A DNA stretch of 40,373 bases, taken from positions 1 through 40,373 of the forward strand of contig NZ_LGHZ01000043.1 in the NCBI RefSeq assembly GCF_001266615.1, given 5' to 3'. Each line of letters opens with the position of its first letter. The first letter of the stretch is position 1. The notes under the pieces were generated by a model. The model was not told where the DNA came from, did not search any database, and was given only the letters and a program-made list of their open reading frames with translations. The translations under genes and the position numbers were made by a program. This stretch comes from Kluyvera genomosp. 1 (GTDB taxonomy: Bacteria; Pseudomonadota; Gammaproteobacteria; Enterobacterales; Enterobacteriaceae). Positions 16,249-26,383 of this stretch are shown here, piece after piece.

Positions 16249-17406
16249 ATGGCTAGCTGGCATCTCGATACGAAAATGGCGCAGGATATCGTGGCGCGCA
16301 CGATGCGGATTATCGACACCAACATCAACGTAATGGACGCCCGTGGGCGCATTATCGGCAGCGGCGATCGCGAGCGTATTGGTGAATTGCACGAAGGCGC
16401 GCTGCTGGTGCTGTCTCAGGGGCGAGTGGTCGATATTGATGATGCGGTCGCTCGTCATCTTCACGGTGTGCGTCAGGGGATTAACCTACCGCTGCGCCTG
16501 GAAGGGGAGATCGTCGGCGTTATCGGTCTGACCGGCGAGCCGGAGACGCTGCGTAAGTACGGTGAACTGGTCTGTATGACGGCGGAGATGATGCTGGAGC
16601 AGTCACGGTTGATGCACCTGCTGGCGCAGGATAGCCGCCTGCGTGAAGAGCTGGTGATGAATCTCATCCAGGCGGAAGAGAATACGCCCGCATTGACCGA
16701 ATGGGCGCAGCGATTGGGAATCGATCTTAATCAGCCGCGCGTTGCGGCGGTGGTTGAGGTCGACAGCGGCCAGCTGGGCGTGGATAGCGCCATGGCGGAA
16801 TTGCAGCAACTGCAAAATGCGCTAACGACGCCGGAGCGTAATAACCTGATAGCCATCGTGTCGCTGACAGAAATGGTGGTGCTGAAACCTGCGCTAAACC
16901 AGTTCGGCCGCTGGGATGCGGAAGATCATCAGAAACGAGTTGAGCAGTTAATTTCGCGCATGAAGGAGAGCGGGCATCTGCGTTTTCGCGTGGCATTGGG
17001 CAACTACTTTACCGGGCCGGGCAGCATCGCCCGTTCCTATCGTACCGCCCGCACCACTATGATGGTGGGTAAGCAGCGTATGCCCGATAGCCGTAGCTAT
17101 TTCTATCAGGATTTAATGCTGCCGGTGCTGCTCGATAGCCTGCGGGGTGGCTGGCAGGCCAATGAACTTTCCCGCCCGCTATTGCGGCTGAAAGCAATGG
17201 ATAACAATGGTCTGTTACGCCGAACGCTGGCCGCGTGGTTTCGCAATAACGTGCAACCTTTAGCAACCTCAAAGGCGCTGTTTATTCACCGTAATACGCT
17301 GGAGTATCGGCTGAACCGGATTTCGGAGCTGACGGGACTGGATCTGGGGAATTTCGACGACCGGCTACTGTTGTATATTGCTTTGCAGCTGGATGAACAG
17401 CGGTGA
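16249..17406 (+). CDS. cdaR: CdaR, sugar diacid regulator
   Basis: Activator of galactarate, glucarate and glycerate utilisation genes (gar and gud operons), which lie elsewhere. It has 385 residues, as in E. coli. The N-terminal sugar-diacid recognition domain (about 1-135) contains RIIDTNINVMDARGRIIGSG. The middle is a GGDEF-like fold remnant, and the C-terminal PucR-type helix-turn-helix (about 325-380) contains ALFIHRNTLEYRLNRISELT. The ATG at 16249 is preceded by a near-perfect AGGAGGGG. It is monocistronic between the degP terminator and convergent yaeH. Confidence 0.95.
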   Translation: MASWHLDTKMAQDIVARTMRIIDTNINVMDARGRIIGSGDRERIGELHEGALLVLSQGRVVDIDDAVARHLHGVRQGINLPLRLEGEIVGVIGLTGEPETLRKYGELVCMTAEMMLEQSRLMHLLAQDSRLREELVMNLIQAEENTPALTEWAQRLGIDLNQPRVAAVVEVDSGQLGVDSAMAELQQLQNALTTPERNNLIAIVSLTEMVVLKPALNQFGRWDAEDHQKRVEQLISRMKESGHLRFRVALGNYFTGPGSIARSYRTARTTMMVGKQRMPDSRSYFYQDLMLPVLLDSLRGGWQANELSRPLLRLKAMDNNGLLRRTLAAWFRNNVQPLATSKALFIHRNTLEYRLNRISELTGLDLGNFDDRLLLYIALQLDEQR

Positions 17407-17410
17407 TGAA

Positions 17411-17433
17411 CCCGGCGGTATTGTGCCGCCGGG
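17411..17433. terminator. Hairpin between convergent cdaR and yaeH
   Basis: An 8-bp GC-rich stem CCCGGCGG/CCGCCGGG with a 7-nt loop, five bases after the cdaR stop. No strong T run follows on either strand, so it may be a weak bidirectional terminator or an mRNA-end stabiliser. Confidence 0.45.
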
Positions 17434-17453
17434 AAAACTAAATGCACGCGAAC

Positions 17454-17843
17454 TTATTTATTGCGCGTCAGTTTTTCCAGATCGGCTTCAATTTCGCTGA
17501 TCTTGTTGGTGACGACGCTTTCCAGATGACGCAGATCGTCAAGGATCTTGCGCTTGAGATCGACTTCGGTCCGATCGCGCTGGCAAATCTGATCTAGCTC
17601 ATCAATGATATAGCGAAGGTTAGGACTGATCTCCTGCACCTCTTTGAAACCCTGACCTGCGCCATCGGCTGCCACGGTTTTACGCTGGCGTGGATATTTG
17701 AACTTCACGCTCTTGGCGAAAAACTCACCCTTATCCTTCTGGAAATAGATTTTCAGGATATCGTTATTGGCTTCCTGCCGGAGGCTGTAACGATCGATTT
17801 CATCAGGATTGGTAATGCCCAAACTTTTCAGATTATCGTACAT
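17454..17843 (-). CDS. yaeH: YaeH, DUF3461 family protein
   Basis: A 129-residue soluble protein of DUF3461; E. coli YaeH has 128. No catalytic motif is recognisable. The N-terminal half is a mixed alpha/beta segment ([20 protein letters not shown]) and the C-terminal 50 residues form a charged, probably coiled-coil helix ending [11 protein letters not shown]. The start at 17843 has GGGT upstream on the minus strand. In E. coli yaeI intervenes between this gene and dapD. Here only 106 bp with the dapD terminator separate them, so yaeH must have its own promoter within 17844-17912 or depend on read-through. Function unknown. Confidence 0.92.
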   Translation of the reverse strand: MYDNLKSLGITNPDEIDRYSLRQEANNDILKIYFQKDKGEFFAKSVKFKYPRQRKTVAADGAGQGFKEVQEISPNLRYIIDELDQICQRDRTEVDLKRKILDDLRHLESVVTNKISEIEADLEKLTRNK

Positions 17844-17912
17844 AGCGGTACCCTTGATCTAAATTAACTATTGAATAATTAACGAAAAAATCATTTTCCG
17901 CCAGCGTAGAGA

Positions 17913-17940
17913 TAAAAAAAAGCGGGGTAGCCCCGCTTTT
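17913..17940 (-). terminator. dapD terminator
   Basis: A perfect 10-bp inverted repeat (AAAAGCGGGG/CCCCGCTTTT, 17918-17927 and 17931-17940) with a 3-nt loop. On the minus strand it is followed by eight T, 10 nt past the dapD stop. Confidence 0.9.
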
Positions 17941-17949
17941 CACATCTTA

Positions 17950-18774
17950 TTAATCGATGGTGCGTAGCAGTTCGTTGATGCCCACTTTACCGCGGGTTTT
18001 CGCGTCAACTTTCTTCACGATAACCGCGCAGTACAGGCTGTATTTACCGTCTTTCGATGGCAGGTTGCCGGAAACTACCACGGAACCCGCTGGAACGCGG
18101 CCGTAGAACACTTCGCCGGTTTCACGGTCGTAGATTTTGGTGCTCTGGCCCAGGTAAACGCCCATGGAGATAACAGAGCCTTCTTCAACGATCACGCCTT
18201 CAACGACTTCGGAGCGAGCGCCGATGAAGCAGTTATCTTCGATGATGGTTGGGTTGGCCTGCAGTGGCTCCAGTACGCCGCCGATGCCGACACCGCCGGA
18301 CAGGTGAACGTTTTTACCGATCTGCGCACAGGAACCCACGGTCGCCCAGGTATCAACCATAGAGCCTTCATCAACGTAGGCACCGATGTTGACGTAGGAA
18401 GGCATCAGCACGGTATTACGTGCGATGTAAGCACCCTGACGAACTGCCGCTGGTGGTACCACGCGGAAGCCTTCTTTCTGGAAACGCGCTTCGTCGTAGT
18501 CGGCGAATTTCATCGGTACTTTATCGAAGTAGCGGCTTTCCGCGCCGTCGATAACCTGGTTATCGTTAATGCGGAAAGAGAGCAGAACCGCTTTCTTCAG
18601 CCATTGGTGAGTGACCCACTGGCCGTCAATTTTTTCAGCGACACGCAGCGCGCCGGAATCCAGCAGGGAAATAACCTGGTTGACCGCTTCGCGGGTTACG
18701 GTATCCACATTTGCCGGCGTGATGTCGGCGCGACGCTCAAAAGCGGACTCAATAACGTTCTGTAATTGCTGCAT
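17950..18774 (-). CDS. dapD: 2,3,4,5-tetrahydropyridine-2,6-dicarboxylate N-succinyltransferase
   Basis: Succinylates tetrahydrodipicolinate in the succinylase route to meso-diaminopimelate and lysine, supplying peptidoglycan. It has 274 residues as in E. coli. An N-terminal helical domain (1-100) precedes a left-handed beta-helix of hexapeptide repeats (about 105-235; for example [20 protein letters not shown] and [20 protein letters not shown]). The trimeric active-site segment is conserved. The start at 18774 has GGAAAGAG upstream. It follows glnD on the same strand with a 33-bp gap, so a promoter inside the glnD 3' end or co-transcription is expected. Confidence 0.97.
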   Translation of the reverse strand: MQQLQNVIESAFERRADITPANVDTVTREAVNQVISLLDSGALRVAEKIDGQWVTHQWLKKAVLLSFRINDNQVIDGAESRYFDKVPMKFADYDEARFQKEGFRVVPPAAVRQGAYIARNTVLMPSYVNIGAYVDEGSMVDTWATVGSCAQIGKNVHLSGGVGIGGVLEPLQANPTIIEDNCFIGARSEVVEGVIVEEGSVISMGVYLGQSTKIYDRETGEVFYGRVPAGSVVVSGNLPSKDGKYSLYCAVIVKKVDAKTRGKVGINELLRTID

Positions 18775-18807
18775 TGTTTACTCTTTCCATTTACTAATAA
18801 AAAATCG

Positions 18808-21480
18808 TTACCCTTTATCGTTTGGATTGAGGGCTGCTGTCAACCGTTGTTGCACTTCTTGTTGCAGCTCATTATTAAGGGCACGCCGGTCTGCGGTGGC
18901 GATTATAAATAAATCTTCTACTCGTTCACCAATTGTCGTAATTCTGGCCCCGTGGAGCGAAATTCCGAGGTCGGCAAACACCTGGCCGACGCGGGCAAGT
19001 AGGCCTGGCTGATCGAGCGCAATCAACTCGAGGAACGAACGACGGTCGGTGTGGGTCGGCAGGAAATTGACCTCGGTATCGACGGAGAAGTGGCGCAGTT
19101 TTGCCGCTTGACGACGAGGCTGAGGTGGCTGCCAGCTGTGCTGGGTAATCGCCTGTTCTAGCCCGAGACGAATCGCCTCGTGACGATCGCCGGAGAGCGG
19201 GCTGCCGTCAGGCTCAAGTACAATGAAGGAGTCCATCGCCATACCGTCGCGAGTAGTGAAAATCTGCGCGTCGTGTACGCTGAGGTTGCGGCGGTCGAGT
19301 TCGGCACAAACAGCGGCGAACAGGTACGGCCGGTCCGGGCTCCAGATAAAGATCTCCGTTCCGCCGCGCGTGGCCTGTGGGCTCAGTAGGATCATCGGCT
19401 GGGTCAGATCGTGTTTCAGCAGATGTCGGGCGTGCCATGCCAGTTGGTTTGGCGTGTGGCGCACAAAGTAGTTGGCGCGACAGCGGTTCCAGATCTGATG
19501 CAGCGCTTCTTCATCAATATTGTCCATGCGCAGCAGCGCCAGCGCCTGCATCTGATGATGGCGTACGCGCTCGCGCATATCCGGCGTGTTTTGCATTCCC
19601 CGGCGCAGCTGTTTTTCAGTAGCAAAGTACAGCTCACGCAGCAGGCTCTGTTTCCAGCTGTTCCATAGGGTTTCGTTGGTGGCGCAGATATCGGCAACCG
19701 TCAGGCAGACCAGGAAGCGCAAGCGGTGTTCGGTTTGTACTTCTTCGGCGAACTGTTTAATCACTTCCGGATCTTGAATATCGCGACGTTGGGCGGTGAC
19801 CGACATCAATAGATGCTGGCGCACCAGCCAGGCAACCAACTGGGTTTCTCGCGAGTTCAGGCCGTGCAGTTCGGCAAACTTGAGCACGTCCTGCGCGCCA
19901 AGGACCGAGTGGTCGCCGCCGCGCCCTTTGGCGATATCGTGGAACAGAGCGGCAATCAGAATAAGTTCCGGGTGATTCAGGCGCGGCCATAGGTCAACGC
20001 ACAGCGGATGGCGTGGGCGCGTCTCTTCGTGGGCAAAACTCTCAAGCTTCAGCAGCACGCGAATGGTGTGTTCGTCCACGGTATACGCATGGAACAGGTC
20101 AAACTGCATCTGCCCGACGATATGTGACCACTGAGGCATATAGGCCCACAGCACGCTGTGGCGATGCATAGGCAGTAAACCGCGGCTGACGGCACCCTGG
20201 TGGCGCAGCATGCTCAGAAACAGTTCTCGCGCTTCCGGGATATAGCACAGCGGCTGGCTCAGATGGCGCCGGGCATGGCGCAGATGGCGCAGCGTGGTTG
20301 AATAAATACCGGTTATGCTGCTGTTACGTACCATGATATGGAACATACGCAGAATGGCCTGCGGTTCGCGGACGAATAGCGTGTCATCGCGCAGATCGAT
20401 AAGCGTACCGCGCAGCTGGAAATCATCGTCAATCGCCCGTGGTTTTTCATCTTCAGTGAGGGCGAGAATGGCTTCATCAAACAGCTGTAGCAGCATGTGA
20501 TTGAGTTCGCCGACCCGGCGGGTGACGCGATAGAAATCCTTCATCATATGTTCGATAGGCTGGTTGCCTTCACCGGCGTAATTCAAGCGTTGGGCGACGC
20601 TAAGCTGGCGGTCGAACAGCAGACGGTTATCGTAGCGGTTAAGCTCCAGATGCAGGGCGAAACGAATGCGCCACAGCAGATGCAGACATTCGTTGAGTTC
20701 GTTACGCTCGGCCTCGGTCAAAAAGCCAAAGCTGACCATTTCGTCGAGCGAGGTGGCACCAAAATGGCGGCGGGCGACCCACTGAATGGTGTGGATATCG
20801 CGCAAGCCGCCGGGGCTGCTTTTAATATCCGGCTCCAGATTGTAGCTGGTGCCGTGATAGCGCTGGTGACGCGCCTCTTGTTCGGCGACTTTGGCGGGGA
20901 AAAAGGTTTCTGACGGCCAGAATCCTTCGCTGAAGACGTTTTTCTGCAGTTCAAGAAATAGTGCTACGTCGCCAATCAGCAGGCGGGATTCAATCAGGTT
21001 GGTGGCAACAGTGAGATCTGACAGCCCTTCCAGCAGACACTCTTCCAGCGTACGTACGCTGTGACCAACTTCCAGCTTTAGATCCCACAGCAGCGTCAGC
21101 AGTTCACCAATCTTTTGTGCCTGCTCATCAGACAGCTTTTGACGGCTTAAGATCAGTAGATCAACGTCGGAAAGCGGGTGCAGTTCACCGCGGCCGTAGC
21201 CACCGACGGCAACTAGCGCGGCATCTTCGACTTCACCAAAGCCGTACAGCAGCCACAGGCGCTGAAGCAGCTGGTCAATAAATTCGGTGCGGGCTTCAAT
21301 CAGTTGTTCGGCAGAGATGCCGTTGTCGAAGGCTTCTCCCAGCCAGCCCTGGAACACATCGAGGCGGTTTTTGATCTCCGCGCAGTTCAGGCTGCTTTGC
21401 GGCCAATCAACCGGGTTTTCCGGTTGGCCGGGCAGGGTGGGGAGAATTGTGCATGCCAGTTCAGGTAAGGAGTTACTCAT
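18808..21480 (-). CDS. glnD: Bifunctional uridylyltransferase/uridylyl-removing enzyme (PII sensor)
   Basis: Senses glutamine and uridylylates or deuridylylates the PII proteins GlnB and GlnK, thereby controlling nitrogen assimilation. It has 890 residues, identical to E. coli length, from the ATG at 21480 (MSNSLPEL). An upstream in-frame ATG at 21492 lacks a ribosome site. Domain order: nucleotidyltransferase ([20 protein letters not shown], about residues 85-105), the UTase-associated helical region, an HD domain for the removing activity ([15 protein letters not shown], about 510-525), then two C-terminal ACT domains (about 700-780 and 810-890; [15 protein letters not shown]) that bind glutamine. 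Transcribed towards dapD. Confidence 0.97.
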   Translation of the reverse strand: MSNSLPELACTILPTLPGQPENPVDWPQSSLNCAEIKNRLDVFQGWLGEAFDNGISAEQLIEARTEFIDQLLQRLWLLYGFGEVEDAALVAVGGYGRGELHPLSDVDLLILSRQKLSDEQAQKIGELLTLLWDLKLEVGHSVRTLEECLLEGLSDLTVATNLIESRLLIGDVALFLELQKNVFSEGFWPSETFFPAKVAEQEARHQRYHGTSYNLEPDIKSSPGGLRDIHTIQWVARRHFGATSLDEMVSFGFLTEAERNELNECLHLLWRIRFALHLELNRYDNRLLFDRQLSVAQRLNYAGEGNQPIEHMMKDFYRVTRRVGELNHMLLQLFDEAILALTEDEKPRAIDDDFQLRGTLIDLRDDTLFVREPQAILRMFHIMVRNSSITGIYSTTLRHLRHARRHLSQPLCYIPEARELFLSMLRHQGAVSRGLLPMHRHSVLWAYMPQWSHIVGQMQFDLFHAYTVDEHTIRVLLKLESFAHEETRPRHPLCVDLWPRLNHPELILIAALFHDIAKGRGGDHSVLGAQDVLKFAELHGLNSRETQLVAWLVRQHLLMSVTAQRRDIQDPEVIKQFAEEVQTEHRLRFLVCLTVADICATNETLWNSWKQSLLRELYFATEKQLRRGMQNTPDMRERVRHHQMQALALLRMDNIDEEALHQIWNRCRANYFVRHTPNQLAWHARHLLKHDLTQPMILLSPQATRGGTEIFIWSPDRPYLFAAVCAELDRRNLSVHDAQIFTTRDGMAMDSFIVLEPDGSPLSGDRHEAIRLGLEQAITQHSWQPPQPRRQAAKLRHFSVDTEVNFLPTHTDRRSFLELIALDQPGLLARVGQVFADLGISLHGARITTIGERVEDLFIIATADRRALNNELQQEVQQRLTAALNPNDKG

Positions 21481-21511
21481 CAAACCACCCATAAGAAAAA
21501 ACTATCACCCA

Positions 21512-21538
21512 TAAAAAAATCGCCGGGAGCGATTTTTA
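21512..21538 (-). terminator. Second terminator-like hairpin upstream of glnD
   Basis: AAAAATCGC/GCGATTTTT arms with a 5-nt loop. On the minus strand the stem is followed by a T run, 34 nt before the glnD start codon. It may terminate map-derived transcripts or attenuate glnD. Confidence 0.55.
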
Positions 21539-21585
21539 ACGTCGCTTGCGACGGCCCGAAGGGTGACGGGCAGGACGCCCGTCAT

Positions 21586-21611
21586 AAAAAAGCCGGCAAT
21601 CGCCGGCTTTT
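21586..21611 (-). terminator. map terminator
   Basis: A 10-bp stem AAAAGCCGGC/GCCGGCTTTT (21588-21597, 21602-21611) with a 4-nt loop, T-rich on the minus strand, three bases past the map stop. Confidence 0.85.
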
Positions 21612-21613
21612 CA

Positions 21614-22408
21614 TTATTCGTTGTGCGAGATTATCGCCGGGATGGTGTCATCCTTGCGTAACGTCAGTATTTCGCAGCCGTTGTCCGTTACCACAATAGT
21701 ATGCTCGTACTGTGCAGACAAGCTACGGTCTTTGGTTTTTACCGTCCAGCCGTCTTTCATGGTACGGATCTCTTTCTTACCCGCGTTCACCATCGGTTCG
21801 ATGGTGAAGGTCATGCCCTGCTTTAATACCACGTCGGTTTCGCGAGAGTCGTAATGCAGCACCTGCGGTTCTTCGTGGAATCCGCGTCCAATGCCGTGTC
21901 CGCAATATTCGCGCACCACGGAGAAGCCTTCTGCTTCGACGAATTTCTGGATTGCTGCACCGATTTCACGCAGGTTTACGCCTGGTTTCACCATTCTCAG
22001 CGCAACGTACAGGCTTTCTTTGGTGACGCGGCACAGGCGCTCGCCCAGAATGGTCGGTTTGCCAACGATAAACATCTTGGAAGTGTCGCCGTGGAACTCA
22101 TCTTTAATCACGGTAACGTCGATGTTGACGATGTCGCCGTCTTTCAGATGTTTTTCGTCATCCGGGATGCCGTGGCAGACAACTTCGTTAATGGAGATAC
22201 AAACTGATTTCGGGAAGCCGTGGTAGTTCAGGCAGGCGGAAATCGCTTTTTGTTCGTTGACAATATAATCGTTACAGATGCGATCCAGTTCACCGGTGGT
22301 GACGCCGGGCTTCACGTACGGTTCGATCATTTCCAGCACTTCAGCGGCCAGACGGCCGGCAACGCGCATTTTTTCAATGTCTTCAGGGGTCTTAATAGAA
22401 ATAGCCAT
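21614..22408 (-). CDS. map: Methionine aminopeptidase type I
   Basis: Removes the initiator methionine from nascent proteins with small second residues. It has 264 residues, as in E. coli. The metal ligands of the pita-bread fold are visible: Asp in VNIDVTVIKDEFHGD (two aspartates), His in EYCGHGIGRGFHEEP, Glu in FTIEPMVNAG and Glu in YEHTIVVT region. His79 equivalent is in NEVVCHGIPDD. Divergent from rpsB, so the two translation-linked genes share the 329-bp region 22409-22737. Confidence 0.97.
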   Translation of the reverse strand: MAISIKTPEDIEKMRVAGRLAAEVLEMIEPYVKPGVTTGELDRICNDYIVNEQKAISACLNYHGFPKSVCISINEVVCHGIPDDEKHLKDGDIVNIDVTVIKDEFHGDTSKMFIVGKPTILGERLCRVTKESLYVALRMVKPGVNLREIGAAIQKFVEAEGFSVVREYCGHGIGRGFHEEPQVLHYDSRETDVVLKQGMTFTIEPMVNAGKKEIRTMKDGWTVKTKDRSLSAQYEHTIVVTDNGCEILTLRKDDTIPAIISHNE

Positions 22409-22548
22409 GGAATATGTCCATCAGTGTCGATTTAATCGACAATAATTGAGTATTAGTGATGTCAATGTTAACAGCCCGGAGCCGTCCCTGCCAAATTGAG
22501 AATCATTCTGAACTTCGCCTTTCGTGCCCCGCAGAGCGATAACTACTG

Positions 22549-22578
22549 TTGGTATCTTCGGCGAATTTATGGTATAAA
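22549..22578 (+). promoter_or_regulatory. rpsB promoter, extended -10
   Basis: TTGGTA (22549-22554), 18-bp spacer, TATAAA (22573-22578) preceded by TGG, giving an extended -10. The discriminator GCGCGCC just downstream is GC-rich, the hallmark of stringently controlled ribosomal protein promoters. Confidence 0.7.
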
Positions 22579-22585
22579 GCGCGCC

Positions 22586-23463
<878 letters not shown>

Positions 23464-23514
23464 TAAGGCACGCTCGTTAGAGCCCTTATAGACCAGGTAG
23501 TACACGTTTGGTTA

Positions 23515-23541
23515 GGGGGCCTGTCTATGGCCCCCTTTTTT
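23515..23541 (+). terminator. rpsB-tsf intergenic attenuator
   Basis: GGGGGCC/GGCCCCC stem (23515-23521, 23529-23535) with a 7-nt loop followed by six T. It is a full intrinsic terminator between co-directional, co-regulated genes, as in E. coli. Partial read-through would set the S2 to EF-Ts ratio. Confidence 0.85.
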
Positions 23542-23597
23542 ACTTTTAAATCTGTGCGGTTTCGGCCGGGCAGATCAAATCTTCCGAGGATTTTAGA

Positions 23598-24449
23598 ATG
23601 GCTGAAATTACCGCATCCCTGGTAAAAGAGCTGCGTGAGCGTACTGGCGCAGGCATGATGGATTGCAAAAAAGCACTGACTGAAGCTAACGGCGACATCG
23701 AGCTGGCAATCGAAAACATGCGTAAATCTGGCGCGATCAAAGCAGCTAAGAAAGCAGGCAACGTTGCTGCTGACGGCGTGATCAAAACCAAAATCGAAGG
23801 CAACTTCGGCGTGATTCTGGAAGTTAACTGCCAGACTGACTTCGTTGCTAAAGATGGTGGTTTCCAGGCGTTCGCTGACAAAGTTCTGGACGCAGCTGTT
23901 GCTGGTAAAGTGACTGACGTTGAAGTCCTGAAAGCACAGTTCGAAGAAGAGCGCGTTGCACTGGTTGCTAAAATCGGTGAAAACATCAACATCCGTCGCG
24001 TTGCAATCCTGGAAGGCGACGTTCTGGGCAACTACCAGCACGGTGCACGTATCGGTGTTCTGGTTGCTGCTAAAGGCGCTGATGAAGAGCTGGTTAAACA
24101 CCTGGCAATGCACGTTGCTGCAAGCAAGCCAGAATTCGTTAAGCCAGAAGACGTGTCTGCAGAAGTTGTAGAAAAAGAATACCAGGTTCAGCTGGATATC
24201 GCGATGCAGTCCGGTAAGCCGAAAGAAATCGCAGAGAAAATGGTTGAAGGCCGCATGAAGAAATTCACCGGTGAAGTTTCTCTGACTGGTCAGCCTTTCG
24301 TTATGGACCCAAGCAAAAACGTTGGCCAGCTGCTGAAAGAGCACAACGCTGACGTGACTGGCTTCATCCGCTTTGAAGTGGGCGAAGGCATCGAGAAAGT
24401 TGAGGCTGACTTCGCAGCAGAAGTTGCTGCAATGTCCAAGCAGTCTTAA
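23598..24449 (+). CDS. tsf: Elongation factor Ts
   Basis: The nucleotide exchange factor that regenerates EF-Tu-GTP. It has 283 residues, as in E. coli. The N-terminal UBA-like domain carries the EF-Ts signature [20 protein letters not shown], followed by the core with the TDF sequence ([10 protein letters not shown]) that inserts near the EF-Tu Mg2+ site, then the coiled-coil and C-terminal module. Codon bias is strong. It lies 134 bp after rpsB, past the attenuator. Confidence 0.98.
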   Translation: MAEITASLVKELRERTGAGMMDCKKALTEANGDIELAIENMRKSGAIKAAKKAGNVAADGVIKTKIEGNFGVILEVNCQTDFVAKDGGFQAFADKVLDAAVAGKVTDVEVLKAQFEEERVALVAKIGENINIRRVAILEGDVLGNYQHGARIGVLVAAKGADEELVKHLAMHVAASKPEFVKPEDVSAEVVEKEYQVQLDIAMQSGKPKEIAEKMVEGRMKKFTGEVSLTGQPFVMDPSKNVGQLLKEHNADVTGFIRFEVGEGIEKVEADFAAEVAAMSKQS

Positions 24450-24460
24450 TTGCTGTAAAG

Positions 24461-24487
24461 GAGCCGCCTAAGGGCGGCTCTCTTTTG
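24461..24487 (+). terminator. tsf terminator
   Basis: GAGCCGCC/GGCGGCTC stem with a TAAG loop, then TCTTTTGTG, 11 bases after the tsf stop. Confidence 0.8.
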
Positions 24488-24610
24488 TGTACTAAAGATT
24501 TAGGCAGTAAAGAAAATCGTCATGTGGAAATCAGCCAGCTCCTATTGGGGTTCACAGGCAAGGAACGCATGATGTCACTCATCCCATTCGTGACACTCTC
24601 AGGAAACAAA

Positions 24611-25336
24611 ATGGCTACCAACGCAAAACCTGTCTACAAACGTATTCTGCTCAAGCTTAGCGGCGAAGCATTGCAGGGGACTGAAGGCTTCGGTATTGAC
24701 GCAAGTATTCTTGACCGCATGGCGCAAGAGATTAAAGAACTTGTTGAGCTGGGCATCCAGGTGGGTGTCGTTATTGGTGGTGGCAACTTGTTCCGTGGCG
24801 CGGGTCTGGCAAAAGCGGGCATGAACCGCGTTGTGGGCGACCACATGGGCATGCTGGCAACGGTAATGAACGGCCTGGCAATGCGTGACGCACTGCATCG
24901 CGCCTATGTGAACGCCCGCCTGATGTCAGCGATTCCGCTGAATGGTGTTTGTGATAACTACAGCTGGGCAGAGGCTATCAGCCTGCTGCGTAACAACCGC
25001 GTCGTGATTCTGTCCGCCGGTACCGGCAACCCGTTCTTCACCACCGACTCCGCGGCCTGTCTGCGCGGCATCGAAATCGAAGCCGACGTGGTACTGAAAG
25101 CCACCAAAGTTGACGGCGTATTTACCGCTGACCCGGCGAAAGACCCGTCTGCAACCATGTACGAGCAGCTGAGCTACAGCGACGTGCTGGAACAAGAACT
25201 GAAAGTCATGGATCTTGCCGCCTTTACGCTGGCCCGTGACCATAAATTGCCAATTCGCGTATTCAACATGAACAAACCAGGCGCACTGCGTCGCGTGGTC
25301 ATGGGCGAAAAAGAAGGCACTTTAATTACGGAATAA
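24611..25336 (+). CDS. pyrH: UMP kinase
   Basis: Phosphorylates UMP to UDP, the committed step to UTP and CTP. It is a hexameric amino-acid-kinase-fold enzyme activated by GTP and inhibited by UTP. It has 241 residues as in E. coli. Motifs: [12 protein letters not shown] (phosphate loop), [26 protein letters not shown] and [13 protein letters not shown]. The ATG at 24611 is preceded by AGGAAAC; an in-frame extension to 24485 crosses the tsf terminator and has no family match. Own promoter expected in 24488-24600. Confidence 0.97.
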   Translation: MATNAKPVYKRILLKLSGEALQGTEGFGIDASILDRMAQEIKELVELGIQVGVVIGGGNLFRGAGLAKAGMNRVVGDHMGMLATVMNGLAMRDALHRAYVNARLMSAIPLNGVCDNYSWAEAISLLRNNRVVILSAGTGNPFFTTDSAACLRGIEIEADVVLKATKVDGVFTADPAKDPSATMYEQLSYSDVLEQELKVMDLAAFTLARDHKLPIRVFNMNKPGALRRVVMGEKEGTLITE

Positions 25337-25391
25337 TTTCCGTAGCGGCCAATTCCGGGTAAGATTCGCCTTTACCTGGCCGAATTGATTC

Positions 25392-25515
25392 ACTCTATGG
25401 ATTTCGAGTTGCGGGAACGCGGTAAGTGAGAGGATCCCGAAAAGCTTACTTTAGTAAGTGATTCGGGGGAACGAATACAGCCAATGCATCCGCAGCTTGA
25501 ATGACGACGAGTATA
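25392..25515. repeat. ERIC element between pyrH and frr
   Basis: About 124 bp matching the enterobacterial repetitive intergenic consensus. The left end reads CTCTATGGATTTCGAGTTGC. The core contains GCTTACTTTAGTAAGTGA flanked by GGATCCCGA and TTCGGGGGAACG, which correspond to the ERIC1R and ERIC2 primer regions. The right end reads GCTTGAATGACGACGAGTAT. The arms are inverted and the whole would fold into one long hairpin in RNA. It is inserted in untranslated sequence, as is typical. Confidence 0.85.
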
Positions 25516-25611
25516 TTCTGTGGCCTGATTTAAACGAGACTATACTTAGCGCATTGTTTGCAATGTGTCATCGTCTGGTCTGACTGAGACTAGTTTTCAA
25601 GGATTCGTAAC

Positions 25612-26169
25612 GTGATTAGCGATATCAGAAAAGATGCTGAAGTACGCATGGAAAAATGCGTGGAAGCGTTCAAAAACCAAATCAGCAAAATTCGCACGGG
25701 TCGTGCTTCTCCCAGCCTGCTGGACGGCATTGTCGTTGAATATTACGGCACCCCAACTCCGCTGCGTCAGCTGGCAAGCGTTACGGTAGAAGATACCCGT
25801 ACGCTGAAAATCAACGTGTTTGACCGTTCTTTAGGCCCGGCCGTTGAAAAAGCAATTATGGCGTCTGACCTCGGTCTGAACCCAAGCTCTGCGGGCACTG
25901 ATATTCGCGTGCCACTGCCTCCGCTGACCGAAGAGCGTCGTAAAGACCTGACTAAAATTGTTCGTGGTGAAGCAGAACAAGCGCGCGTTTCCGTGCGTAA
26001 CGTGCGTCGCGATGCGAACGATAAAGTGAAGGCACTGCTGAAAGACAAAGAGATCAGCGAAGATGACGATCGCCGTTCTCAGGAAGATGTACAGAAACTG
26101 ACCGATGCGGCTATCAAGAAAGTTGAAGCGGCGCTGGCAGAGAAAGAAGCAGAGCTGATGCAGTTCTAA
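25612..26169 (+). CDS. frr: Ribosome recycling factor
   Basis: With EF-G, splits post-termination ribosomes. It has 185 residues as in E. coli, starting at GTG (25612) with AAGGATT upstream, also as in E. coli. The two-domain tRNA-like fold is evident: a long three-helix bundle (residues 1-30 and 105-185, including [21 protein letters not shown]) and the inserted beta domain (31-104, with [18 protein letters not shown]). Separated from pyrH by the ERIC element. Confidence 0.98.
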   Translation: MISDIRKDAEVRMEKCVEAFKNQISKIRTGRASPSLLDGIVVEYYGTPTPLRQLASVTVEDTRTLKINVFDRSLGPAVEKAIMASDLGLNPSSAGTDIRVPLPPLTEERRKDLTKIVRGEAEQARVSVRNVRRDANDKVKALLKDKEISEDDDRRSQEDVQKLTDAAIKKVEAALAEKEAELMQF

Positions 26170-26190
26170 TACTGCGTAAGTTGTGCGATG

Positions 26191-26237
26191 AACGCCGTAC
26201 AGGGAGCATCACTGCTTCGCTGGCGGCGTTTTGCTTT
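26191..26237 (+). terminator. frr terminator
   Basis: Long imperfect stem: AACGCCG pairs with CGGCGTT, CAG with CTG and AGC with GCT, with a small loop (26208-26212), then TTGCTTTG. It is weaker than the others because the T run is interrupted. Confidence 0.55.
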
Positions 26238-26238
26238 G

Positions 26239-26360
26239 TACTCGTCGTGTTTCAAGTTGCCACCGGCAGGCTACGTCCCTGAAACTAGATTATTGGATGC
26301 GGTAAGCGCTTTGGGACCATCGACTTTCTGCCTTTGCGCGACTTGAAATCTACCGAGTAT
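26239..26360. repeat. ERIC-like palindromic element between frr and dxr
   Basis: About 122 bp with inverted ends. TACTCGTCGTGTTTCAAGTTGC on the left (shown as the arm at 26239-26260) matches the reverse complement of the right end around 26337-26359. Both ends resemble ERIC termini, but the usual central ERIC core is missing and replaced by unrelated sequence. Probably a diverged ERIC copy or a related short palindromic repeat. Confidence 0.5.
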
Positions 26361-26383
26361 ATTTTATCTATTCTGGATCTCTC

